Made by a program: the position numbers and the translations under genes. From assembly GCA_030015575.1 (NCBI GenBank), contig CM057344.1:188745044-188809043 (forward strand): a stretch of DNA of 64,000 nt, given 5' to 3'. Under the pieces are notes generated by a model. The model made no database searches. It saw nothing but the letters and a program-made list of their open reading frames with translations, and had not been told where the DNA came from. This document shows, one piece after another, positions 1-8,889 of the stretch (positions are counted from its first letter, which is position 1; each line of letters begins with the position of its first letter). The DNA comes from Agapanthus africanus. Lineage: Eukaryota; Streptophyta; Magnoliopsida; Asparagales; Amaryllidaceae.

Positions 1-873
1 CGAGAAACCATTCTAGGCATGTGTAGACACAGGACCACATACATCACTATGTATCAGTCCCAAGAGTTTTGTAACTCTTTCTCCGTGTCCACTGAACGGA
101 GTTTTGGTCATCTTGCCTTTTGAGACATGACTGGCTAGTGTCATAAAATGAAAATTCAAACGGATTCAAATATCCATTCTTATGTAACTTAGCTAGTCGT
201 GCCGCATTGATATGGCCTAATCTACAATGCTACAAGAAGGATTCGTTCATTTCTGAACTCTTCCACTTGTGTGTGTTTTGTAAATTAAGAATTGTAGTTT
301 GATTTAGAACGTATATGCCATTATTTAACGAGCCTGATCCAATCAACTTTTGATTCAGGAAGAGTTTCATAACATTATCCTGTACTACAAAATTATATCC
401 TTCTTTACTCAATAAAGAAACTGATATAATATTGCATATCAGGGTCGGAATGTAATAGCATTCGTTCAGAATCAATGTATTACCATTTGGTAATACAAGG
501 TGATATTCGCCAACTGCTTTGGTTGCAACATTTGCACCATTCCCTACTTTTATAGAATGATCACCCTCTCCCAGTTCCCTACCTTTTCTTAGCCCATGTA
601 ACATATTACATATGTGGGATCCCGATCAGGTACCCAGGACGTAGAGTGAACTGAGAAATAGTTCTCGATAACTAACACACCCGAAGAAGATTCATCAACA
701 TGCTTATTCTTTGTTTGGGCTGCGTGGGAATTCAGATATGTCCATATTTCCTGCTCAGTCTTATAACAATTAAAAGAAAGAACGGAACCAACGTTCCCCT
801 GCTCAGTATAACAAGCGGGTTCGGTCAATACATCAATGTTATTATCTTGATTAAGATGTGATATGGTCGCTAC
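1..873 (-). pseudogene. Gag-protease-integrase remnant of element F
   Basis: Read on the minus strand, the fragment begins after a pyrimidine tract. It keeps a short Gag N-terminus (LNQDNNIDVLTEPACYTE), then jumps to a relic of the zinc knuckle (NCYKTEQ) and the SSGV...STSWV stretch just before the protease active site. About 230 Gag codons present in the intact copy G are missing. The protease DTG of G is replaced around 620 by a frameshifted stretch. The pre-integrase region (230-604) can still be read, with matches to the CNIISVSLLSKEGY segment of G. The window edge cuts it at the integrase start. In this copy the expected Gag ATG reads ATA. It is not functional. Confidence 0.85.
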
Positions 874-2410
874 TTGGAGAGAGAGAGAAGAAAACACTTT
901 AGCGTATGCTCTTGCAACATTAGATTGGTTATTATCTTATCTAATCAGGATGGCTCCCACCATTTTTATCAAATCTTCCTTCAAAAAACCCTAAAAAGGA
1001 AAGACTAGCCGGCATTAATTACTGTCTACAACTTTGCTAACCATTCAGCCAGGCCAGTGCTGGTATTTTGAGGGAGGTTCCCCTTGCTTTCGCAAGGACC
1101 TAATTCAGATAAACCTCATCTTCCCTTAGGGGTAGCCCTATTAACAACTTTCTTGACACTTAATGGGTTAGCTAATTGTAAAGTGTAAAACTCTCCCAGG
1201 AGCAACTCTTGCTCGCAGCGGGTATCGGGATCCAACTATCTCATAGAAGGTATGCAATCTCATTGCAAATTTCAACACTTGAAATTCCCGATAATATTTT
1301 TCCCCTAACGATCTATGACCTTTACAAGGTCAACAAAACATAAATCGCAAGTCAAGTTCAACCCGTACATTTCATGATTGAATTAAACCCACCCGCACGA
1401 CCCTTGACAAGGTCAACAAGGCCGTATGACTACCCTAATCCAATCGCATCTCATGCTTTAGCAGATAAACATTAGCTACCATACACTACACCTTGACAAG
1501 GTCAACAAACGTAACACGAATACTAAGTAGAGTGAACTGAGAAACAGTTCTCGATAACTAACACACTCGAAGAAGATGCATCAACATGCTTATTCATCGT
1601 TTGGGTGGCGTGGGAATCCGGACATGTCCTATTTTCTGCTCAGTCTTATAACAATTAAAAGAAAGAACGGAACCAACGTTCCCCTTCTCAATATAACAAG
1701 CGGGTTCGGTTAATACATCAATGTTATTATCTTGATTAAGACGTGACATGGTCGCTACCTGGAGAGAGAGAAGAAAACACTTTAGCGTATGCTCTTGCAA
1801 GATTAGATTGGTTATTATCTTATCTAATCAGGATGGCTTTCACCGTTTTTATCAAATCTTTCTTCAAAAAACCCTAAAAAGGAAAGACTAGCCAGGATTA
1901 ATTACAGTCTATAACTTTGCTAACCGTTCAGCCAGGCCAGTGCCGGTACTTTGAGGGAGGTTCCCCTTTCTTTCGCACGGAATTAATTAAGATAAACCTC
2001 ATTTTCCCTTAGGGGTAGCCGCATTAACAACTTTCTTGACACTTAATGGGTTAGCTAATTGTAAAGTGTAAAACTCTCCCAGGAGCAACTCTTGCTCGCA
2101 GCGGGTATCGGGATCCATCTATCTCATAGAAGATATGCAATCTCATTGCAAATTTCAACACTTGAAATTTCCGATAATATTTTGCCCCTAACGATCTATG
2201 ACCTTGACAAGGTCAATAAACTATAAATCACAAGTCAAGTTCAACCCATACATTTCATAATTGTATTAAACCCACCCGCACGACCATTGACAATGTCAAC
2301 AAGGACGTACGACTACCCTAATCCAATCGCATCTCATGCTTTAACAGATAAACACTAATCAGCTACCATACACTACGCCTTGACAAGGTCAACAAACGCA
2401 GCACGAATAT
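641..2410 (-). repeat. 886-bp tandem duplication in F (Gag start plus leader)
   Basis: The stretch at 641-1526 recurs at 1527 to about 2410. Both units open with gtagagtgaactgagaaa and close with an ...cacgaatattaa-like string. Each contains the Gag N-terminal remnant, the pyrimidine tract, the GAAA-hairpin segment and the three stem-loops. The units have diverged by scattered substitutions. For example, the Gag start reads ATA in the first unit and ATG in the second (1747-1749), so the duplication is old. Confidence 0.9.
2194..2401 (-). other. Triple stem-loop array, element F (second unit)
   Basis: Three small inverted repeats lie at about 2194-2227, 2276-2313 and 2373-2401. In sense RNA the last reads CUGCG ... 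UUGAC-CUU-GUCAA-GG ... CGUAG, an outer and an inner 5-bp stem with one G-U pair. The sister unit has the same array at about 1312-1343, 1395-1426 and 1486-1514, and its outer pair there is UUACG/UGUAG, still able to pair. Confidence 0.7.
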
Positions 2411-3317
2411 TAAGTTGGACTTATCTGAAATGACGGAGGGCTACGACAGGTTTTTATGAAAATCTTTTGCGTAATGAACTTGATATTGTTGTAGAAACAA
2501 GTGATTTTGAAAAGGAGTGTTTTTGAGGCTTTTACTAGTTTCGCTAAAGAGGTCACTCCCGGTGAAGGGATCTCGGCTCTTTCCTTATCGAATAAGGTGC
2601 AGGATATTTCACAAATACCACTATGCAAAGCAAGAACTATATAAGCAATCAAAAACAAAACTGAGTGAGTTGTAGCATCTGCTAGTTTCGTTAAAGAGGT
2701 CACTCCCGGTGAAGGGATCTCGGCTCTTTCCTTATCGAATAAGTTGCTGGATATTCTACAAGAAATACCGCTATTCAAAGAAAAAACTAGAGCTACCCTT
2801 TTTGAATATTCGATTCTACAACATCTTTTAGGTTTCTTTTCATTCATTAATCTCATTAATGAAGTCCCATCATTTAAGCTTCCTAAGCATCATAGAACAA
2901 ACGAAAATATAACGTACGCTTATACCATTCGCATTCGCCACAATGTTTCGTTATGCACCGTTAGGTTGCTTAACTAACGGCATACCGGGACGCGACTAGC
3001 GCGGGTGCAAAACATAAGCAACGTCTATTATATATCTCATATATAATAATAAAAAATTCGACTCTGGCAGTAATATGATCTCATCATAAAACATTGCAGC
3101 AGAAGATAACATATGAAATATTGGATATACTAGGATTTTCTTGTTTTATATCAAGCCAGTAAAAAACACGGATTCCACAGTCGCGATGAATAGCCAAACC
3201 CACATCCCTAGACCCCTACGAGAGCGTCAAGTAACCCTGCCAATTCTAAGGTTAGAAGACCCGGTCTCATCTCCTCGAGATGAGCTCCCACTGGACCCTA
3301 GAACCCGGTTACTTGTG

Positions 3318-3322
3318 CTCCC
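3318..3322. repeat. Target-site duplication of element A, left copy
   Basis: The five bases ctccc directly before the LTR start are repeated at 13893-13897 directly after the second LTR. Confidence 0.95.
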
Positions 3323-5525
3323 TGTTAGTTATATGTATGCCCTAGAGGCCATTACTGTACATTGGATGTATATTGTAGTGGATGCTTGGACATATATAGG
3401 GAGGACTTTCTTGCTCGACATGATAGTATGCTATCTGGTTGCTCTTTACCTTAACATGTACACTGATTGTCCCTCTGTTACATATTGGTAAAGCCCTTAG
3501 GATGTGTACTTGACTACCTGGACTATGATGCGGATCATACTAATGGGGACATGGTAGTCCATAAGTACATCCTTCAAGGTCCCTAGTCGTGGGTGTATCG
3601 AGACAGGGCATCGATATACCAGAGTAGACTAGCGTATACCTTCTCGACCCATACAGATAGGCGATGGATGATCCCATATCCATTGGTGTTTGACATCAGA
3701 GATGATATACGGGTGCTCAGTGGAGACTGGGTATACTGGACGGACTCGCCGAGAACTCCCAGATGGTATTATACCTTACGTCAGATGGCAGTTCTCTGGT
3801 GACACTGGTACAGAGTAGTCTGTTGACCCGAGATCGTCATAGAGTCTTGTGTGGTTCCCACAGTGCTTTGATTTCCACCTTACCACGTCCAAGAGGGCGT
3901 GCAAAACGGTGGTTTTTGGGTACAGTCCCGAGTCACATGGAGGCAATGAGCGATAGGAGGGGATTCGTCTCTCCCGGTATAGGGAGTTGATGTTGCGCTG
4001 TGTTCGATTGGCTATAACCGGAAATCCCTGGCCAGGGTTGCTGAGATTTACTGGTAAGTGTTACCAGTAGTTTCTCAAACTGTTATAGACCTCATATCGA
4101 CACGACTTATCGAGCTATTGGGGTCTGACGTTTACCACCCCTAGGCGAGATATGCGACATATCAGACGATCAGACCGGACTGTACGGTAAGTGTTACTGG
4201 TTGGATTCACAGGAGTGTGAGCGGGCTTGCTCGTCGATCTTCTGATCGCTCAATACCCGGGTGGCCGTTACGTTTAGCAGACCGCTTGCGGCTTGTGGGT
4301 GTTTGATATGATCAACACCTGCTGCCGGCGTATTGACGAATCTTTAGAGTCCTACATAGAGGTTTCCTGGCTCAAGCGAAACGAAATAGGAGCGCATATG
4401 AGATATGTGCGGGACCGAGAATAATGCATGTATGTGATACCGTATTTCATTCTCGCGATGAATGTATCGAATGGTTGTATGCGATATAACCTAGTTATCG
4501 AATCAAGAATTGATTCGATAAGCCGATACATTGGATACTAGTCGGTTATGTGCGACATGACCGGATCATTGAATCAAGTGTTGATTTGATGATTTAATGT
4601 ATAATTATATATTTGATATATTACTTTGCATTAACTAGTATTGGTTCAGTTTAAATGGATTTTCTCACTTGTAGTTCACAAGTTGTATATGTGATATACT
4701 TTTGTGCACTTGATTGTATCATGTTTGATGATACATGTTAACTTGGTTAAGTGTAAAGATTAAACCATGGTTAAGTTAATGATTAGGGTTTGCTTTTCTT
4801 TCTTATTTATTTATTTATTTATTTTGGAAAGAATAAAGAGAAAATGGTGGTTTTCTTTGTTTGTAGTTGAATCTTCATTAAGGTTTGACTTTGTAACCAT
4901 TTTTTCTTCATGCTTAACCCTAACCATTTAAACAAACCATGGTCTATTCTCTACACTTAACTAGGGTTAGGATATGATAAGTATTCATATTTTTTTCTAT
5001 TTTGAAAATACTTATGAAATTCTTTCTTCTTCTTCTTCATCTTCTTAAATGAAGAAAGCTTGACTTCATCAATGGTGAATTGATGAAATGAGTGAGAAAT
5101 CCAATTCTAAAGTGAACCCACTTCCTATTTCTTCATCCTCTATCTCTTGCCAAGTAGTAGAGTGTGTTTTCTTCACAAGTTTCATGACTTGGTAAAGTTG
5201 GAGCTTGATCTAGCGATGCCTCTACGTAGATCATCTTTGGCATCGTAGTCGATGACCTAGCCCGTCCTTTCTCCGATGAAGCCGACGCTAGAGCCCAAGA
5301 TCCGTTTAGTACAGCGAGGAGACTTCATCGCGGAGCCATGGAGGTGGAGAACCGGATCTACAAAGGTTGTATTTCCGTATACTCGTAGTTAAGTTGTTAG
5401 CTAGTTTAGTTTTCGCCTAAATATCTAGTTAACGATCCGTATTAGGGTTGTCGGCACCCGGAATTTTTGAAATCGGCATGGTTGATGCCTTGTGAGACCT
5501 CTTGAGAGTGCCTAGGAACCCTACA
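3323..5525 (+). repeat. 5' LTR of element A
   Basis: Starts TGTTAGTTATATGTATGCCC and ends ...AACCCTACA (TG...CA). It is 2203 bp against 2193 bp for the 3' copy at 11700-13892. The length difference is largely a longer (TTTA)n run at 4804-4825. Few substitutions separate the two copies, so the insertion is fairly recent. Two inverted repeats lie at 4495-4521 and 4565-4593. Confidence 0.97.
4495..4593 (+). other. Paired palindromes within the LTR
   Basis: At 4495-4521, 12-base arms TTATCGAATCAA and TTGATTCGATAA flank GAA and match perfectly. At 4565-4593 a second, imperfect one has the same core (GAATCAA-N3-TTGATT). Both recur in the LTRs of B, D and E with small changes; C has TTGAATCAA-N3-TTGATTCAA. 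They could be enhancer or protein-binding sites, or RNA hairpins. The function is unknown. Confidence 0.6.
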
Positions 5526-5758
5526 GTGGTATCAGAGCTACTAGGCATTGGATGTCGACCTATGGGGGGTTCTCACTGTGTGACAGTGTGGCGAAGCATA
5601 GGCTCTTACCCCCAGGGTGTCCCGAGACCGGAAGGTGTTCCGGCGGGTTGTAGTCCTCGCGAGGGGGCATGCGTAAAAAGTAGCGGCTGAGGGACCCGTT
5701 GGTGCCACGGTGACCCCTTTGGATGGGGTGGCTGCCTGACCTACAGTGGTATCAGAGC
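5520..5758 (+). repeat. Duplicated LTR-end/primer-site junction around a 220-bp insert
   Basis: The 19 bases cctacagtggtatcagagc (LTR end plus primer site) occur at 5520-5538 and again at 5740-5758. The 200 bases between them (GC-richer, with ggggggttctcactgtg at about 5562) occur nowhere else in this window. The other elements have a single junction followed directly by the CTAGCTAGAGCC-type leader, which in A follows the second copy. It looks like a foreign segment gained during reverse transcription. Confidence 0.85.
5527..5538 (+). other. Primer-binding site of A (initiator tRNA-Met type)
   Basis: TGGTATCAGAGC, one base after the LTR end, is complementary to the 3' end of plant initiator tRNA-Met, the usual copia primer. 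A second copy lies at 5747-5758. Confidence 0.95.
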
Positions 5759-5908
5759 CTAGCTAGAGCCTTAGGCGATGAGTAGACGACGTTTGAAACC
5801 CGATCGAACCAAAACCCTAACCCCAAAATAGCTCTCTGGACTTTTTCTAAAAACTGGGATTTTTCCAAATTAAAAATATGCAGAAAAATCAGCAGGGAAT
5901 CCTAAGAA

Positions 5909-6028
5909 TTACTGTGCAACATGTGTGCATGATTCCTCCAAAGTGCGGCGGAACCGCGGCAGAAGCCTGGCTTCTGCGGCGGTTCCGCGGCCGTATGATA
6001 ACATCACCCACCCAATTTTGCACAGTAA
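5909..6028 (+). other. Long hairpin downstream of the primer site, element A
   Basis: The outer arms TTACTGTGCAA (5909-5919) and TTGCACAGTAA (6018-6028) match perfectly. An inner GC-rich inverted repeat lies at 5945-5990, with GGCAGAAGCC facing GGCTTCTGC and CGGAACCGC facing GCGGTTCCG. The same kind of structure sits at the same distance from the primer site in B, C, D, E and G, with different bases. Confidence 0.8.
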
Positions 6029-8245
6029 CTTCCTTTATTCAGTGCTGAGTTCTCTGGGTATTTTTAAATTTTATTCAAGAGTTGAATTTTCTGGGGTTGT
6101 TTTGGGGATTCGTTTATTCGATCGGATTGTCAAACTCTGTCTATGTGTCTTTCCGGATGATTTATGAATATGTTAAAAAGTTCGACCGGATATAAATACC
6201 CAACTTTTCCCCTGCCGGAAAATTGCCAAGTGTTGGATTTTTCCGTGGTTTAAAGACGTTCTAAGTAGTGCAAGTAACGCGATGGACCCTCTAGAAGACA
6301 ACAAACCTTAACTCGATTATGTGACCGTCTTGAACTGCCCTTTGAACCTTCGGGTTTGGGGCAGTACGGCGTGCCACATGTGAGGCGTTGGCTTGACCCT
6401 TCTACGGCTGGACCGTTGGTACTGAGGCATGAACTGGATGTTTTTAAACTTGTTTCATGTGTTGAGCTGTTTCGGGAAAACTTGGGTGTTCGAATGTTCG
6501 ATCGGAAAGTTTAACATTTTTTATTTATCTGGAATGGGATACAATAATTGGAATTCACAAGAAGTTATGAGATAACTGAATGAATGTTTTAAACATAGCA
6601 CTTTAGTCTCACTTGATCGGTTGCTACGGAATTTTGATGCGATCAAAAGTCCGTTGCAATCACGTAGCGTACGCGGATACTCGCCGGGTAAACTTAATAG
6701 ACAGCCTCACTCCATAGCCCCGACCAAGTGACTGTAGGAGAACCCCGTCGCCGAAAGCATCCGTTCGGGTGCTCGCGTCAGCGGTGTTCCGCCTTGGTGC
6801 ACTTCATCGACGGTATCTGGGGTGCGGCCGCCTACTAAAGTTTGCGACGAGCATTCGATCAGGATGTCGGGAGCTTGTTGAATTGCCCGACTTAAAATTG
6901 AAAAGTGTCTTCGATTTTGAGACTAAAATGCGGGGTTTATAATTGTTAGGCATGTGATGTCTAAGGTATTCATTTGACTAGGCATGTGATGTCTATGCAG
7001 TTTGCGGATTCCAACTGTTGTAGTTTTACACTTTTTTTCTGTGACCGTAAGTGTAATATGTGATATCGCCGGTTTCGTTGCTATATGTCAACGACAATTG
7101 GGATGCGCATATTTATTTACGTTGATGACATGTGATGTTATGTGTTGCTGGATATGTTATATTGGATCGTCGTGTTTGAATAGCCGGGGGTTTTTATGTG
7201 AGATGAGTGTTTTTCATTTTCATTCATGTAAAAACTTGTATGTAATATTCTTTTATTGGGGCACTTCCAGGTTGCGGAAGATGTCACCCTTTTGTATATT
7301 ATTTACTTTTCCGCACTAGGATAGACCCAAGAAGGGGAGCACAAGTAACCGGGTTCTGGGGTCCAGAGGGAGACCAACTCGAGGAGTCGAGTCCGGGTCT
7401 CCTAACTCTAGAATTGGTAGGGTTGCTTGCCGCTCTCGTAGGGGTCTAGGGGTGTGGGTTTGGCTATTCATCACGACCGTGGAATCCGTGTTTTATACTG
7501 GCTCGTATTGAAAACACGGACGTCCTAGTATATCCAATATTTCATATGATTCTTCTGCTGCGATATCTATGATGTGATCATGTGATGTTCTGTGATGGAT
7601 ACTGTATATAGTATATATGATATATTATATAGGCGTTACTTATGTTTTACACCCGTGCTAGCCCTGCCCCGCTCTGCCGTTAGTTACCTAACCTAACGGT
7701 GCACGAGGGGACATCGAGGCGAATGCGGATGGCATAAGTGTACGTCGTATTCATCTGTGATGTTTAAATACTTATATGATGGGACTTCATTAATGTGATT
7801 AATGAAATAAAAGAAATCTAAAGATGTTGTAGAATCGAATTTCAAAATAAAACAGGTAGCTACAGTTCTTGCTTTGCATAGCGGTATATGTGATATATCC
7901 TGCACCTTATTCGATGAGGAAAGGACCGAGATCCCTTCACCGGGAGTGACTCCTTTAGCAATAACTGGCAGATGCTACACACTCGGTTTGTCTTTTGATT
8001 GCTTCTATAGTTTCTGCTTTACATAGTGATATATATGATATATCCCGCACCTCATTCGACGAGGAAAGGACCGACGATCCCTTCACCGGGAGTGACTCCT
8101 TTAGCAAAACTAGAAAAGCCTCAAAAACACTCCATTTTAAAATCATTTGATTCTACAACGATATCAAGTTCATTACGCAATAGGTTTTTAGAAAAACCTG
8201 TCGTAGCCCTCCGTCATTTCAGATAAGTAGTAGTTAGTATTCGTG

Positions 8246-8456
8246 CTACGTTTGTTGGCCTTTGTCAAGGCGTAGTGTGCGGTAGCTGACTGGTGCTTAT
8301 CTGCTTATGCATATGATGCAGATTGGATTAGGGTAGTCGTGCGACCTTGTTGGCCTTTGTCAAGGGCCGTGCGGGTGGGTTTAATTCAATCAGGAAATGA
8401 CGGGTTGAACTTGACTAGCATCCTATGGTTTGTTGGCCTTTGTCAAGGTCATAGGA
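8246..8456 (+). other. Triple stem-loop array, element A
   Basis: Three stem-loops lie at 8246-8275, 8338-8371 and 8421-8456. Each carries UUGGC-CUUU-GUCAA-GG, where the inner 5-bp stem has one G-U pair. Outer stems are CUACG/CGUAG in the first and UCCUAUG/CAUAGGA in the third. The loop CUUU is the same in all three. Confidence 0.75.
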
Positions 8457-8670
8457 GGTTAGGGGCAAAATATTATCGGGAATTTCAAGTGTTGAAATTT
8501 GCAATGAGATTGCATACCTTCTATGAGATAGTTGGATCCCGATACCCACTGCGAGTAAGAGTTACTCCTGGGAGAGTTTTACACATTACAATTAGCCGAT
8601 CAAGTAGGTGTCTAGAAAGGTGTTAACGAGGTTACGCCTCTGGGAAAACGAGGTTTACTGTAATTAGGTT

Positions 8671-8684
8671 CGTGCGAAAGCACG
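8671..8684 (+). other. GAAA-tetraloop hairpin, element A
   Basis: CGTGC-GAAA-GCACG forms a 5-bp stem with a GNRA loop. It is present in B and E with the same stem, and in C, F and G with changed but still paired stems. Confidence 0.65.
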
Positions 8685-8865
8685 GGGGACCTCCTTCAAA
8701 GTACCGACACTGGCCTGGCTGAAAGATTGGCGAACTTGTAGTGTGTAATTAATCCCGGCTAGTCTTTCCTTCTAGGGTTTGAAGGAAGATTTGATGAAAA
8801 GCAGTGGGAGCCATCCTGATTAGATAAAATAATAACCAATCTGATCATGCAAGAGCGCACGCTGA

Positions 8866-8889
8866 GTGTTTTCTTCTCTCTCTCTCCAG
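8866..8889 (+). promoter_or_regulatory. Putative 3' splice site before Gag, element A
   Basis: A run of T and C ending in CCAG lies just upstream of the Gag remnant. A comparable tract with CAG or AAG stands at the same place in B, C, D, E, F and G. It fits a branch/pyrimidine-tract/AG acceptor that would remove much of the leader, but no donor was identified. Confidence 0.4.

Larger units (their letters stand above)
1..3322 (-). mobile_element. Element F: 5' part of a decayed minus-strand copia
   Basis: On the minus strand this holds, in order, the leader, a Gag/protease remnant and the start of the integrase region. The rest of pol lies left of the window. It is cut at 3322 by element A and resumes at 13893 for about 30 bases with the leader sequence seen in C around 39541. 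Its primer site and 5' LTR are not present. The same internal Gag deletion as in A-E places it in the same family. It carries its own tandem duplication (641-2410) and many lesions, so it is one of the older layers. Confidence 0.85.
874..3322 (-). other. Leader (5' untranslated) region of element F
   Basis: Non-coding leader with a tandem duplicate of the Gag start inside it. The triple stem-loops lie at about 1312-1514 and 2194-2401. A GAAA-loop hairpin lies at 1082-1097 (arms CCTTGC/GCAAGG); the second unit has lost this pairing. A 60-bp segment around 2540-2600 is repeated at 2685-2745, as in the other family members. The part from 3060 to 3322 matches leader sequence in A, B, C, D and E. 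Short ORFs here have no copia similarity and are chance. Confidence 0.8.
5539..8889 (+). other. Leader region of element A
   Basis: Long untranslated leader without a credible gene. In order it holds the 220-bp insert, a long GC-rich hairpin (5909-6028), conserved non-coding sequence, and an inverted repeat CCGTTAG/CTAACGG (7677-7699) found in all family leaders. Next come two diverged copies of a 60-bp segment (7901-7960 and 8046-8106, with cttcaccgggagtgactcct), the triple stem-loops (8246-8456), the GAAA hairpin (8671-8684) and a pyrimidine tract ending in CAG (8866-8889). Small ORFs here are not shared in frame with related leaders. Confidence 0.8.

Noticed and set aside
3763..3990. A 75-codon ORF recurring in sense orientation in the LTRs of A, B and E (also 12140-12367, 29975-30202, 38105-38332, 52930-53157, 60938-61165), with an overlapping 69-codon ORF.
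   Set aside because: The LTRs are near-identical, so shared frames are expected. The D copy has a stop, there is no recognisable domain, and the frame is not in G.
4904..4970. aaccctaa-type words resembling plant telomere repeat.
   Set aside because: Only one or two units occur at a time, scattered through LTRs; there is no interstitial telomere array.
7002..7319. ORFs of about 100 codons repeated in leaders (also 34837-35244, 46125-46406, 57869-58102).
   Set aside because: They share a frame only because the leader sequence is conserved. Ends differ between copies, composition is Cys- and Phe-rich without domain similarity, and there is no counterpart in G.
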